Shown: positions 17,371 through 26,542, counted from the first letter of the stretch. The stretch: 64,000 bases of DNA from Nocardioides exalbidus (GCF_900105585.1 NZ_FNRT01000002.1:1488001-1552000); one strand, 5' to 3'. The notes: a model not told the origin generated them from the sequence alone. Numbers and translations: made by a program.

Positions 17371-17409
17371 ACTGTAGTTGTTAGGACCCGCCCTCCTCAC
17401 ACGTAGAGT
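17371..17409. promoter_or_regulatory. Divergent leaderless promoters for the DUF6049 gene and cca
   Basis: The 53-bp gap holds TACAGT on the minus strand (17376-17371), 6 nt before the DUF6049 GTG. It also holds TAGAGT on the plus strand (17404-17409), 8 nt before the cca GTG. No Shine-Dalgarno sequences precede either start, so both transcripts are probably leaderless. Confidence 0.55.
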
Positions 17410-17417
17410 GGCCTGTC

Positions 17418-18869
17418 GTGTCCGACGTCGCACTCCAGCCCCTGACGATCGTCGAGATCCAGCGGCGCGTCGCCTCCGAGCTGACGCGCATCGGATCCGT
17501 CATCGACGAGCTCGGTGAGCTCTTCGCCGACGCCGGCGAGGAGCTGGCGCTGGTCGGTGGTCCCGTGCGCGACGCGATGATCGGCCGGCTGCAGGAGGAC
17601 CTCGACTTCACCACCTCCGCGCGGCCCGACACGACCGAGCGGCTGGTCTCCGGCTGGGCCGACGCCGTGTGGGACATGGGCCGCGACTTCGGCACCATCG
17701 GGTGCCGCAAGGGTCCGTGGCAGGTCGAGATCACGACCTACCGCTCGGAGACCTACGACCCGTCCTCGCGCAAGCCCGACGTCGACTTCGGCGACAGCCT
17801 CGAGGGTGACCTCGGCCGCCGCGACTTCAGCGTGAACTCGATGGCCGTCCGGGTCCCGGGTCGCGAGTTCGTCGACCCGTTCGGCGGCATCGTCGACCTG
17901 GCCGAGCAGGTGCTGCGCACCCCCGGTGCCCCGGAGGACTCGTTCTCCGACGACCCGCTGCGGATGATGCGGGCCGCCCGGTTCGCCGCGCAGCTCGGCT
18001 TCTCCGTCGCGCCCGAGGTCGTCGACGCGATGACCGAGATGGCCGGCCGGATCGAGATCATCTCGGCCGAGCGCGTGCGTGACGAGCTGGTCAAGCTCGT
18101 CTGCGCGCCCCACCCCCGGCTCGGCCTCACGCTGCTCGTCGAGACCGGCCTGGCGGCGTACGTCCTCCCGGAGCTGCCGGCCCTCGCGCTCGAGCGCGAC
18201 GAGCACCACCGCCACAAGGACGTCTACGAGCACACGCTGACCGTGCTCGAGCAGTCGATCGACCTCGAGCACCGCCTCGGTGGCGGACCCGACTTCGTCT
18301 CGCGCTTCGCCGCGCTGATGCACGACGTGGGCAAGCCCCGCACGCGCCGCTTCGAGGACGGCGGCATCGTGACGTTCCACCACCACGACGTCGTCGGCGC
18401 CAAGCTGACCCGCAAGCGGATGAAGGCGCTGCGCTTCTCCAACTCCGACATCGACGCGGTCGCCACCCTCGTCGAGCTGCACCTGCGCTTCCACGGCTAC
18501 GGCTCGGGGGAGTGGACCGACAGCGCCGTGCGCCGCTACGTCCGCGACGCCGGCGACCAGCTCGAGCGGCTGCACATCCTCACCCGCGCCGACTGCACGA
18601 CCCGCAACCAGCGCAAGGCCGACCGGCTCCGCCGGACCTACGACTCGCTGGAGGAGCGCATCGCCCGCCTCGGCGAGGAGGAGGAGCTCGCCGCGATCCG
18701 GCCCGACCTCGACGGCAACCAGATCATGGGCATCCTCGGCATCGGCCCGGGCCGCGAGGTCGGTGAGGCGTACGCCTTCCTGCTGGAGCTGCGGATGGAC
18801 GAGGGGCCGCAGACCCCCGAGGCGGCCGAGGCCGCGCTCCGTGCCTGGTGGGCCGCCCGGCCCACCTGA
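17418..18869 (+). CDS. cca: CCA tRNA nucleotidyltransferase
   Basis: 483 residues from GTG. The nucleotidyltransferase head shows ALVGGPVRDAMIGR and the metal-binding EDLDFTT (D-x-D), then GRRDFSVNSMAV and DDPLRMMRAARFAAQLGF. An HD-like domain follows (KDVYEHTLTVLEQS, FAALMHDVGKPRTR, HHHDVVGA). The enzyme adds or repairs the 3' CCA of tRNAs from CTP and ATP. It corresponds to pcnA (Rv3907c) at the far end of the sigM/murJ locus. In mycobacteria a Nudix gene lies next to it; none is present here. A long hairpin terminator follows. Confidence 0.95.
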   Translation: MSDVALQPLTIVEIQRRVASELTRIGSVIDELGELFADAGEELALVGGPVRDAMIGRLQEDLDFTTSARPDTTERLVSGWADAVWDMGRDFGTIGCRKGPWQVEITTYRSETYDPSSRKPDVDFGDSLEGDLGRRDFSVNSMAVRVPGREFVDPFGGIVDLAEQVLRTPGAPEDSFSDDPLRMMRAARFAAQLGFSVAPEVVDAMTEMAGRIEIISAERVRDELVKLVCAPHPRLGLTLLVETGLAAYVLPELPALALERDEHHRHKDVYEHTLTVLEQSIDLEHRLGGGPDFVSRFAALMHDVGKPRTRRFEDGGIVTFHHHDVVGAKLTRKRMKALRFSNSDIDAVATLVELHLRFHGYGSGEWTDSAVRRYVRDAGDQLERLHILTRADCTTRNQRKADRLRRTYDSLEERIARLGEEEELAAIRPDLDGNQIMGILGIGPGREVGEAYAFLLELRMDEGPQTPEAAEAALRAWWAARPT

Positions 18870-18897
18870 CGTGGGCCAGACGTCCGTGACAAAAACA

Positions 18898-18960
18898 GAA
18901 GAACTGCGGCCGTACGACGACCCCGGACGGATCCGGGGCGGCGTACGGCCGCAGTTCTTC
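18898..18960. terminator. Strong bidirectional terminator between cca and ino1
   Basis: Two perfect 19-nt arms (18898-18916 and 18942-18960, GAAGAACTGCGGCCGTACG and its complement) enclose a second hairpin CCCCGGA(cgga)TCCGGGG at 18921-18938. On the minus strand the structure is followed by a T-rich run (TTCTTCTGTTTTTGT), so it is a classical intrinsic terminator for ino1 and can also stop cca transcripts. Confidence 0.85.
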
Positions 18961-18989
18961 GGCACTGCCCGTGCGGGCGAGCGATCAGG

Positions 18990-20072
18990 TCACTCGCCGG
19001 CGATGAACTTCTCGAGCTCGGCGCGGCCGAGGTCGTCGGGCATCTGCACCGGCGGGGACTTCATCAGGTAGGTCGAGGCCGGGATGATCGGGCCACCGAC
19101 GCTGCGGTCCATGGCGATCTTCGCGGCGCGGACGGCGTCGATGATGATGCCGGCGGAGTTGGGGGAGTCCCAGACCTCGAGCTTGTACTCGAGGTTGAGC
19201 GGGACGTCACCGAAGGCGCGACCCTCGAGGCGGACGTAGGCCCACTTGCGGTCGTCGAGCCAGGCGACGTAGTCGGACGGGCCGATGTGGACGTTGCGGC
19301 TGTCGATCTTGTCGGCCAGCTCGCCCGTGAGGTTGGACGTCACGGCCTGGGTCTTGGAGACCTTCTTCGACTCCAGGCGCTCGCGCTCGAGCATGTTCTT
19401 GAAGTCCATGTTGCCGCCGACGTTGAGCTGGTAGGTGCGGTCCAGCGCCACGCCGCGGTCCTCGAACAGCTTGGCCATCACGCGGTGCGTGATGGTCGCG
19501 CCGACCTGCGACTTGATGTCGTCGCCGACGATCGGGACGCCGGCGTCCTCGAACTTCTTGGCCCACTCGGGGTCGGAGGCGATGAAGACGGGCAGGGCGT
19601 TGACGAAGCCGACGCCGGCGTCGATCGCGCACTGCGCGTAGAACTTGGCGGCCTGCTCGGAGCCCACGGGGAGGTAGCACACGAGGACGTCGACCTCGGC
19701 GTCCTTGAGCGCCTGCACGACGTCGACCGGCTCGGCGGCCGACTCCTCGATGGTCTGGCGGTAGTACTTGCCGAGGCCGTCCATCGTCGGGCCGCGCTTC
19801 ACCTCGACACCGAGGGTCGGGACGTCGGCGATCTTGATGGTGTTGTTCTCCGAGGCGTTGATGGCCTCGGACAGGTCCTTGCCGACCTTCTTGTCGTCGA
19901 CGTCGAACGCGACCACGAACTGCACGTCGCCGACGTGGTAGTCGCCGAACTTGACGTGCATGAGCCCGGGCACGGTGCCGGCCGGGTCCGCGTCCTTGTA
20001 GTACTCAACGCCCTGGACGAGGGAGGTGGCGCAGTTGCCGACTCCGACGATCCCTACTCGTACCGAACCCAT
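18990..20072 (-). CDS. ino1: Inositol-3-phosphate (myo-inositol-1-phosphate) synthase
   Basis: 360 residues, the actinobacterial length. NAD-binding [20 protein letters not shown] at the N-terminus, then the catalytic domain with [54 protein letters not shown] and the C-terminal [21 protein letters not shown]. It cyclises glucose-6-phosphate to inositol-phosphate, the precursor of phosphatidylinositol and of mycothiol, the main actinobacterial thiol. AAGGAGAG sits 4 nt before the ATG. It follows the PadR gene by 53 nt and is probably transcribed with it; the mycobacterial Rv0046c-Rv0047c pair has the same arrangement. Confidence 0.95.
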   Translation of the reverse strand: MGSVRVGIVGVGNCATSLVQGVEYYKDADPAGTVPGLMHVKFGDYHVGDVQFVVAFDVDDKKVGKDLSEAINASENNTIKIADVPTLGVEVKRGPTMDGLGKYYRQTIEESAAEPVDVVQALKDAEVDVLVCYLPVGSEQAAKFYAQCAIDAGVGFVNALPVFIASDPEWAKKFEDAGVPIVGDDIKSQVGATITHRVMAKLFEDRGVALDRTYQLNVGGNMDFKNMLERERLESKKVSKTQAVTSNLTGELADKIDSRNVHIGPSDYVAWLDDRKWAYVRLEGRAFGDVPLNLEYKLEVWDSPNSAGIIIDAVRAAKIAMDRSVGGPIIPASTYLMKSPPVQMPDDLGRAELEKFIAGE

Positions 20073-20125
20073 GGGGCTCTCCTTCTCGATTTCTCGGTCT
20101 ACTTTGTGTGCTGTGCTGGCGGTTG

Positions 20126-20743
20126 TCAGTCGTTGCTTGCTCGGGGTGTGCTGCCGTGCGGTGTGGCGGGTGACGTGGCTGGGGCAGAGGGGGAGGCGCC
20201 GGGCGACTCGTCGCGCTCGGCGCGGATCAGGTCGGAGAGCCAGCGGACCTCGCGCTCGACCGACTCGACGCCGTGGCGGTTGAGCTCGGCGGCGTAGCGG
20301 TTGACCTCGGCCTGGGTGCGCTCGAGCTCGCCCTGGACGCGGGCGAGCCGCTCCTGGAGCCGCGAGCGGCGGCCCTCGAGGACCCGGAGCCGGATCTCCA
20401 TGTCGGTGGAGGAGAAGAAGGCGAACCGGATGTCGAAGTTGTCGTCCTCCCACGCGGTGGGACCGACCTCCGACATGAGCCGCTGAAAGTGCTCGTTGCC
20501 GGCGGGGGTGACCTCGTAGGTGATGCGCGGGCGGCGGTTGACCGGCGTCGAGGTGTCGGCCACCTCGGTGATCAGGTTGGCGCGCAGCATCTTCTTGAGC
20601 GCGGGGTAGAGGGAGCCGTACGACAGCACCCGCCCCCAGCCGAGCATGAGGTTCAGCCGCTTGCGCAGCTCGTAGCCGTGCATGGGTCCCTCGTGCAGCA
20701 GTCCGAGGACTGCGAGCTCGATGGTGTCTCCACGGCGTGCCAT
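20126..20743 (-). CDS. PadR family transcriptional regulator
   Basis: 205 residues. The winged helix-turn-helix spans about 8-90: [35 protein letters not shown], then the wing [19 protein letters not shown] long coiled coil (about 120-175, [20 protein letters not shown]) forms the dimer, and the Pro/Ser/Ala tail is disordered. PadR proteins are usually repressors of neighbouring genes. An inverted repeat overlaps its own promoter region (20750-20762), so it may repress itself together with ino1 and possibly the divergent penicillin-binding protein gene. Start chosen at ATG 20743 rather than the longer frame. Confidence 0.9.
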   Translation of the reverse strand: MARRGDTIELAVLGLLHEGPMHGYELRKRLNLMLGWGRVLSYGSLYPALKKMLRANLITEVADTSTPVNRRPRITYEVTPAGNEHFQRLMSEVGPTAWEDDNFDIRFAFFSSTDMEIRLRVLEGRRSRLQERLARVQGELERTQAEVNRYAAELNRHGVESVEREVRWLSDLIRAERDESPGASPSAPATSPATPHGSTPRASND

Positions 20744-20749
20744 GCGATC

Positions 20750-20762
20750 TATCGTACCGATA
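20750..20762. promoter_or_regulatory. Candidate PadR operator
   Basis: TATCG-tac-CGATA is a perfect inverted repeat 6 nt upstream of the PadR ATG and overlaps a TACGAT -10-like box on the minus strand. It is the most AT-rich spot in the 71-bp divergent gap to the PBP gene. Confidence 0.45.
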
Positions 20763-20814
20763 TATCCGCACATGACGAATCGGGATGCTGGGCCGGTCCC
20801 CTTACCCTTTTCCG

Positions 20815-23139
20815 GTGAGTGCGAAGAAGCGCAGGGCCGACGGCAAGGCCCAGACCCGTCGACCGAAGCCGAGGCGCACGGCCCGCCAGCGCGTGGCCAA
20901 GGTCGCGAAGGTCCTCGCCGTGCTCGGCGTGGTCGGTGCCCTCGTCCTGGGCGGCGTCGTGGTGGTGCTCTACCAGGCGATCAGCATCCCGACCCCGAAC
21001 TCCGCGTTCCAGGCCCAGACCACGTTCGTCTACTACCGCGACGGCGAGCAGCAGCTCGGCACCTACTACGACGACCAGAACCGCGAGTCGATCCCGCTGT
21101 CCACGATGCCCGACTCCATCCAGGACGCCGTGGTCGCCGCGGAGAACCAGACCTTCTGGACCGACAAGGGCATCGACCCCAAGGGCATCCTGCGCGCGCT
21201 CTTCTCCAACGCCGCCGGCAACGCCCGCCAGGGCGCGTCCACGATCACCCAGCAGTACGTCAAGATCCTCTACCTGACGAGCGAGCAGAGCTACAAGCGC
21301 AAGATCAAGGAAGCGATCGTCTCGCTGAAGATCCAGCAGCAGCTCGACAAGAAGCAGGTCCTCGAGGGCTACCTCAACACCATCTACTTCGGCCGCGGCG
21401 CCTACGGCATCCAGGCCGCGTCGCAGGCCTACTTCGACAAGGACGCCAAGGACCTCAACCTGCGCGAGTCCGCCGTGCTCGCGACGGTCCTCAACAACCC
21501 GACGCGCTACGACCCGGCCAACGGCCAGGACAGCAGGGACGCCCTCAAGGGCCGCTACGCCTACGTCCTCGACAGCATGGCCGACATGGGCACCATCACC
21601 GGCGAGCAGCGGGACAAGGCCGAGAAGAAGCTGCCGAAGTTCCCCAAGATCGCGGCGTCGAGCCAGTACGGCGGCCAGAAGGGCCACATGCTCGCCCTGG
21701 TCAAGAAGGAGATCCTGTCCCGCGGCATCGCGACCGAGGACCAGATCGACGGCGGCGGCCTCCGGATCACCACGACCTTCGACCCGCAGGTGATGTCCGA
21801 CGTCGAGGAGGCGGTCAACGCCAACCGCCCCGACGCCGGCATGCCGGGCCAGGCCGGCAACGCCGACCTCCACATCGGCGCCGCCACCGTCGACACCCAG
21901 ACCGGCGAGCTGCTCGGCTTCTACGGCGGCCAGGACTACCTCGACTCCCAGATCAACTGGGCCGTGGCCGGCGGCATGGCCGGCTCGACGATGAAGGCGG
22001 CCACCGACGTGGCCGCGATCCGCGACGGCTTCTCGCTCACCGACACCTTCGACGGCAACAGCCCGATCGACATCGCCGGCACCGAGTTCGAGAACCAGGG
22101 CAACGAGAGCTACGGCTCGGCCGTCTCGATGCTCAACGCCACCGAGAACTCCGTCAACACCGCCTTCGTCGACATGGTCGACGCGATGGACGACGGCCCG
22201 CAGAAGGTCATCCAGGCGGCCGAGGACCTGGGCATCCCCGGCAACGAGGGCTCCAAGTTCGGCATCCCCCGGCAGTCGATCGACTTCCAGGACAACGTCG
22301 GAGTCACCCTCGGCACGGCCCAGGTCAGCCCGATCAACATGGCCAACGCCTACGCCACCCTGGCCAACGGCGGCGTGCGCAACGACGTCCACGTGGTGCA
22401 GAAGGTCGTCGACAAGAACGGCGACGTCCTCTACGAGGCGAAGGACCGCAGCAAGGAGACCGTCGACCCCGACATCGCCTCGGACGTGTCGTACGCGCTC
22501 CAGCAGGTCGTGCAGAGCGGCTCGGGCGCCGAGGCGCTCGCCATCGACCGTCCCGCGGCCGGCAAGACCGGCACCGCGACCAACGACGACGGCGACGTGT
22601 CGTCGTCCTGGTTCGTCGGCTACACCCCGCAGATCTCCACCGCGGTGATGTACGTCCGGGGCAAGGGCCGCGAGGGCCTCGACGTGCCCCGCCCCGACGG
22701 TGCCGACCTCTGGCTGCCGACCAGCTCCGACGGCCGCTCCGGCTACTTCGGCGGCAACTACCCCGCCAAGACGTGGGCCGGGATCATGGAGCGCGTCATG
22801 GACGGCATGACGGTCGAGGAGTTCCCCGAGCCCGCGATGCTCGACGGCGACGCCCCGTCCGACGGGCACGAGTACACCCCGCCGCCGCCCCCGCCGCCGA
22901 AGCCCACCCGGCCGACGCAGACCGCGACGGGCGGCATCCCGACGGAGACGCCGACGGAGACTCCCACCGAGACCCCGACCCAGACGCCGACGGAGACGCC
23001 CACCGTCCCGACGGAGACGCCCACCGTGCCGACGGAGACGCCCACCGTCCCGACGGAGACGCCGATCCCGACGGAGACCCCTCCGGCCACCCCGACCGGG
23101 CGCCTCCAGCCGCGCCACACCCCCGATCTGCGACCCTGA
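20815..23139 (+). CDS. Class A penicillin-binding protein (bifunctional transglycosylase/transpeptidase, PonA1-like)
   Basis: 774 residues from GTG 20815; TACCCT (20803-20808) ends 6 nt earlier, pointing to a leaderless start. A basic cytosolic N-terminus and one membrane helix (about 34-54) lead into the GT51 transglycosylase domain (VVAAENQTFW with catalytic Glu, QGASTITQQYVK). The transpeptidase follows with its three motifs S-T-M-K (GGMAGSTMKAATD), S-V-N (TENSVNTAF) and K-T-G-T (AAGKTGTATND). The C-terminus is a Pro-rich stretch and Thr/Glu/Pro repeats reaching into the wall. It polymerises and cross-links peptidoglycan. The position beside PadR-ino1 matches ponA1 (Rv0050). Confidence 0.94.
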   Translation: MSAKKRRADGKAQTRRPKPRRTARQRVAKVAKVLAVLGVVGALVLGGVVVVLYQAISIPTPNSAFQAQTTFVYYRDGEQQLGTYYDDQNRESIPLSTMPDSIQDAVVAAENQTFWTDKGIDPKGILRALFSNAAGNARQGASTITQQYVKILYLTSEQSYKRKIKEAIVSLKIQQQLDKKQVLEGYLNTIYFGRGAYGIQAASQAYFDKDAKDLNLRESAVLATVLNNPTRYDPANGQDSRDALKGRYAYVLDSMADMGTITGEQRDKAEKKLPKFPKIAASSQYGGQKGHMLALVKKEILSRGIATEDQIDGGGLRITTTFDPQVMSDVEEAVNANRPDAGMPGQAGNADLHIGAATVDTQTGELLGFYGGQDYLDSQINWAVAGGMAGSTMKAATDVAAIRDGFSLTDTFDGNSPIDIAGTEFENQGNESYGSAVSMLNATENSVNTAFVDMVDAMDDGPQKVIQAAEDLGIPGNEGSKFGIPRQSIDFQDNVGVTLGTAQVSPINMANAYATLANGGVRNDVHVVQKVVDKNGDVLYEAKDRSKETVDPDIASDVSYALQQVVQSGSGAEALAIDRPAAGKTGTATNDDGDVSSSWFVGYTPQISTAVMYVRGKGREGLDVPRPDGADLWLPTSSDGRSGYFGGNYPAKTWAGIMERVMDGMTVEEFPEPAMLDGDAPSDGHEYTPPPPPPPKPTRPTQTATGGIPTETPTETPTETPTQTPTETPTVPTETPTVPTETPTVPTETPIPTETPPATPTGRLQPRHTPDLRP
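22938..23090 (+). repeat. Tandem repeats encoding the Thr-Glu-Thr-Pro tail of the PBP
   Basis: Imperfect repeats of a 12-21-nt unit (CGACGGAGACGCCCACCGT type, several copies) encode T-E-T-P-T and V-P-T-E-T-P blocks. The tract is in frame and is expected to vary in copy number between strains. It gives a flexible wall-spanning tail after the transpeptidase domain. Confidence 0.75.
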
Positions 23140-23144
23140 CGACC

Positions 23145-24380
23145 GTGGAGAGCCCGACGCGCACCGATCCCGTCGTCGCGGCGATGTCCGAGGTCGTCGG
23201 CGGTCCGCTGGGCGAGCACTCCGCCGGGCACCGGTGGTGGAGCCCCGCGCGGGTGCTGCTCGGCTCGACCGCGGTCGTGCTGGCCCTCGGCATGGTCTCG
23301 AAGTCGGCCTGCGTGCCGTCGGGGTGGAGCAAGCCGAACCAGCCGTTCGCCCAGCAGTGCTGGAGCGAGCTGGCCGGGCGCTCGACCGACGACGCCTCCG
23401 CTCCGCACGTCGCCACCTGGCTCCAGCGGCTCGGTGAGCTCTTCCCCGGGTCGGGCCCGGTCAGCTCGACCGCGGGCCTGGCGGTGCTGCTCGCGGCGCT
23501 GGCGCTCCTCGCGACCGCCCTGCTGGTCCGGGTCGACCACCGCCGCCCCTGGGCGGCGGCCGGCTGGGCGATGTCGCCCGTGCTGCTGGTCCACTGGCTC
23601 TCCTGGGAGCTCGTCGCCGCGGTCGGGATCGCCGTCCTGCTGTGGGGCTGGACCTCGGGGCGCGCCTGGTTGGCCGGCGTCGGTGCCGGCATCGGTGCCG
23701 CCTTCGCGCTCCCGGTGGTGCTCGCCCTCGTCGGCGTGATCGCCGTCGGGGCCCGGATGCGCGACCGTGTCGACGCCCTCCTCGCGGCGGCAGCCGCCTA
23801 CGTCGTCCTCACCCTCCCCGGCCGCGGCAGCATCCCCGAGGCGGACACCGGATCGGTGTGGCTGCTGCTCCAGCAGGCCGGTCACCCGCCGTCGTCGACC
23901 ACGCGCACCGTCGTGCAGCTGGCGGCCCTCACGGCCGCGGCCGCGCTGGTGTGGTGGCTGGCGCGCCGCGCCGGACGACCGACGGCCGTCACCAGTGCGC
24001 GGGCCGGGCTCGTACTCCTGGCCGCGGCGCTCGTCGTCGCGCCGTCCGCCCCTCCGGAGGCGGCCCTCCTGGCGCTGCCGCTGGCCGCGATCGGCGTACG
24101 ACGCTGGCGCGACCTGCTCGTGTGGCAGGGCCTGACCCTGCTGAGCTCGGTGATCACCGGCTGGTGGGTCGGGATGGCGCTCGACCCGACGATCACGGAC
24201 GACGACCGGGCCTACTGGCTGGCGGTCGTGCTGCGCGTCGGCGCCCTGCTCTGGCTGGTCGTCGCCGTCGTGCGGGACGCCGCGTCGGAGTCAGCTGACG
24301 ACGACGCGGTCGAAGTCGGTGGCGGTGAACCGGATCCGGACGTCGATGTCCTCGCCGACGCGGGGGACGCGCGCGCCTGA
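23145..24380 (+). CDS. Polytopic membrane protein (Rv0051-like, possible GT87-type)
   Basis: 411 residues from GTG 23145, 5 nt after the PBP stop, so co-transcribed. After a cytosolic N-terminus there is one membrane helix (RVLLGSTAVVLALGMVS) and an extracellular loop with two Cys (SACVPSGW...QQCWSEL). About nine further hydrophobic segments and an acidic tail complete it. By position after the PBP and by the loop pattern it resembles Rv0051, which is related to polyprenyl-phosphate-mannose-dependent transferases, but I see no catalytic motif to prove it. Its last 90 bp overlap the 3' end of the convergent alanine-racemase-like gene. Confidence 0.72.
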   Translation: MESPTRTDPVVAAMSEVVGGPLGEHSAGHRWWSPARVLLGSTAVVLALGMVSKSACVPSGWSKPNQPFAQQCWSELAGRSTDDASAPHVATWLQRLGELFPGSGPVSSTAGLAVLLAALALLATALLVRVDHRRPWAAAGWAMSPVLLVHWLSWELVAAVGIAVLLWGWTSGRAWLAGVGAGIGAAFALPVVLALVGVIAVGARMRDRVDALLAAAAAYVVLTLPGRGSIPEADTGSVWLLLQQAGHPPSSTTRTVVQLAALTAAAALVWWLARRAGRPTAVTSARAGLVLLAAALVVAPSAPPEAALLALPLAAIGVRRWRDLLVWQGLTLLSSVITGWWVGMALDPTITDDDRAYWLAVVLRVGALLWLVVAVVRDAASESADDDAVEVGGGEPDPDVDVLADAGDARA

Positions 24381-25370
24381 CGGCACGAACAGCATCGAGG
24401 CCTGCATGTGCGGGGGCTCGGCGAACAGGCGCTGCTTGCCGTCGATGGAGAAGGGCGAGCGGACGAAGCCGACCGCGTCCATGCCGCCGCGCGCGAGGGT
24501 CGCGGCCCGCGCCTTGAGCGACTGGTCACCGGTCGGCGCCTCGAGCCCGATGCCGTGCGCGGTGCCGCCGGAGACCACCACGATGTGGCCGCTCTTCGGG
24601 ACGCTGCGCCCGCGGTAGCCGAAGGTGTCGCCGCGCTCGACCTGGTGCACGTCGAGCACGGTCGCGCCCACCCGCAGCGCGCCGCGGTCGCCGAGCCAGA
24701 GGTCGGTGCCGATGCGCGGACGGACCGTGAAGTCGGGGTAGCTCGTGGCCAGCCGGGCGAGCTCGCTCGCCGTGAGGTGGGAGGCGAAGACGGTCGTGGT
24801 CGGCAGGCCCGAGGCCACGATCTCGTTGATGAGCCGGGTGACCTCGCCGAGGTGCGAGGTGGTGTTGAGCGGCAGGTGCATCGCGACGCCGCGCAGCCCG
24901 CTGCGGGCCTGTCCGAGCTCCTCGGCCGCGGTCGCGAGCTCGCGCCGGGTCATGCCGTGCCGCATCATCGAGGTGAGCTGCTCGAGGACGAAGCGCGCCC
25001 GCGGGTCGCGCTCGCGCAGCGCGGCGAGGTCCTCGGGCCGGCTGACCGTGTGGACGACCCGCGCGGCCGTGCGCTCGTCGAGGTCGAGCGCGGCGCCGAA
25101 CGGTCGCCACGGCGTGAGCACCAGCAGGTCGCCGGAGTAGCGGGTGGCCGCCTCCGGGACCTCGTCGTAGGTCCCGACGGCCAGCAGGTCGAGCGGCGCC
25201 CCGGTCTCACCGGCGTGGTCGGCGAGCCACTGCGCCCGACGGGCCAGGCGGCCGAGCCCGAGGCCGTAGCCGTTGCCCTTCGCCACCGGGACGATGCCCG
25301 GGTGCGTGGTGACGGTGCTGAGGAGGTGCCGGCGCCAGCGGTCGCCGTCCACCGTGAGGGTGAGGCTCAT
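24291..25370 (-). CDS. Alanine racemase family protein (fold-type III PLP enzyme)
   Basis: 359 residues. The PLP Lys lies in PVAKGNGYGLG (Lys31), with later barrel elements MHLPLNTTSH, TVRPRIGTDLWLG and SGGTAHGIGLEAP. The C-terminal domain is short, and the typical alanine racemase active-site Tyr motif (RVSMDQ region) is not evident. It may therefore be a variant enzyme rather than the housekeeping Alr. It follows femX by 7 nt on the same strand, and both would act on cell-wall amino acids, so a role in peptidoglycan precursor modification is inferred. The gene end overlaps the convergent membrane protein gene. Confidence 0.78.
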   Translation of the reverse strand: MSLTLTVDGDRWRRHLLSTVTTHPGIVPVAKGNGYGLGLGRLARRAQWLADHAGETGAPLDLLAVGTYDEVPEAATRYSGDLLVLTPWRPFGAALDLDERTAARVVHTVSRPEDLAALRERDPRARFVLEQLTSMMRHGMTRRELATAAEELGQARSGLRGVAMHLPLNTTSHLGEVTRLINEIVASGLPTTTVFASHLTASELARLATSYPDFTVRPRIGTDLWLGDRGALRVGATVLDVHQVERGDTFGYRGRSVPKSGHIVVVSGGTAHGIGLEAPTGDQSLKARAATLARGGMDAVGFVRSPFSIDGKQRLFAEPPHMQASMLFVPSGARVPRVGEDIDVRIRFTATDFDRVVVS

Positions 25371-25377
25371 CGGCGCG

Positions 25378-26526
25378 TCACCCCCGCCTGGCCAGGTAGA
25401 GCTGGAAGGCCTTGTAGATCGCCCGGTTGACCGGGAGGTCCCACTCGCCGGCGTGCTCCACGGCCTCGCCGCCGGTGCCGACCTTGAACTGGATCAGCCC
25501 GACGTGCGGGTCGTCGGCGTCGAGCGTCTCGGTGATGCCGCGCAGGTCGTAGACCTCGGCGCCGGCCGCGATCGCGTGGCGGATCATCGCCCACTGCACC
25601 CCGTTGGAGCCGCGCACGTCGCGCTTCTCGGTCGAGGAGGCACCGTAGGAGTACCACGCGTGGGTGCCGACGCGGATCGCGATCGTGGCGGCGACCAGGT
25701 CGCCCTCGTGCCGGGCCAGCCAGAGCTGGATCCGGTCCGCGTCCTCCGCGGCGAGGGCGTCGTACATCGTCTGGAAGTACGCCAGCGGCCGCGGCGTGAA
25801 GTGGTCACGCTCGGCGGTGTGGACGTAGAGGTCGTGGAAGGCCTTGAGGTCGTCGCGGCCACCGAGGGCCACCTCGACGCCGGACTTGTCGGCCTTCTTG
25901 ATGTTGCGGCGCCAGAGCTGGTTCATCCCGGCGAGGACGTCGGCCTCGGTGCGCGGGGCGCCCGACTCGTCGACCAGCGGGATCTGGAAGTTGAACTGCG
26001 GCTGCCCGGCGGAGAAGCCGCCCTCGGCCGACTGCTGCTGCCAGCCGAGCTCGTGGAGCTGGGCGATCACGCGCGCGCCGTCCTGCGACCGCTCCAGGGG
26101 AGGTACGTCGCCCAGCCGGCGCACCGTCTCGTCCGCGATGCCGGCCTTGACCTGCTCGGCCGACCACCGCCGGGTCACGACGGGCGGTCCCATCCGGATC
26201 GCGAACGCGCCCTGCTTCTTCAGGTGCGCGACCATCGGGCGCAGCCAGGCCTCGAGGTCGTCGCCGGTCCAGTCGATGACCGGGCCCTCGGGCAGGTAGG
26301 CGAGGTAGCGCTTCACGCGCGGGAGCTGTCGGTTCAGGACCAGCGCGGCTCCGACGATCTCGTCACCGCGGAACCAGCCGAGCGACTCGGCCTTCCACTC
26401 CGCCTTCACGCTCGCCCACCCGGGCGTCTGGAGGAAGCTCGCGGACGACCGGCCGGCGATGAAGTCGCGGTGCTCCTGCGTCGTGATCGGGCGCAGGGTC
26501 AGCCCGGTCGTCACTGAGGTCGTCAC
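25378..26526 (-). CDS. femX: FemX/FemAB-family aminoacyltransferase (lipid II:glycine glycyltransferase)
   Basis: 382 residues from GTG 26526, preceded at 7 nt by TACGGT, so probably leaderless. It has the two GNAT-like halves of FemABX proteins: FLQTPGWASVKAEWKAESLG, YLAYLPEGPVIDW and the helical arm WRRNIKKADKSGVEV. The C-terminal half has WYSYGASSTEKRDVRGSNG and YDLRGITE. These enzymes add amino acids from aminoacyl-tRNA to lipid II. An LL-diaminopimelate-glycine wall, as in Nocardioides and Streptomyces, needs FemX for the single bridging glycine. It is in an operon-like pair with the alanine-racemase-like gene. Confidence 0.88.
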   Translation of the reverse strand: MTTSVTTGLTLRPITTQEHRDFIAGRSSASFLQTPGWASVKAEWKAESLGWFRGDEIVGAALVLNRQLPRVKRYLAYLPEGPVIDWTGDDLEAWLRPMVAHLKKQGAFAIRMGPPVVTRRWSAEQVKAGIADETVRRLGDVPPLERSQDGARVIAQLHELGWQQQSAEGGFSAGQPQFNFQIPLVDESGAPRTEADVLAGMNQLWRRNIKKADKSGVEVALGGRDDLKAFHDLYVHTAERDHFTPRPLAYFQTMYDALAAEDADRIQLWLARHEGDLVAATIAIRVGTHAWYSYGASSTEKRDVRGSNGVQWAMIRHAIAAGAEVYDLRGITETLDADDPHVGLIQFKVGTGGEAVEHAGEWDLPVNRAIYKAFQLYLARRG

Positions 26527-26542
26527 CCTCAGAACCGTACAA

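Noticed and set aside
15388..17406. 672-codon open frame on the plus strand
   Set aside because: Shadow of the DUF6049 gene; the minus-strand frame has a signal peptide, Ig domain and membrane helix, the plus frame only low-complexity sequence.
18898..18960. Mobile element end or integration site
   Set aside because: The long inverted repeat ends in a T-rich tract for ino1 and lies between convergent genes, so it is a terminator.
22938..23090. Microsatellite or phase-variation tract
   Set aside because: The repeats are in frame multiples of three encoding a Thr/Glu/Pro wall tail; length changes would not shift the frame.
20749..23118. 789-codon open frame on the minus strand
   Set aside because: Antisense of the penicillin-binding protein gene, whose catalytic motifs are all on the plus strand.
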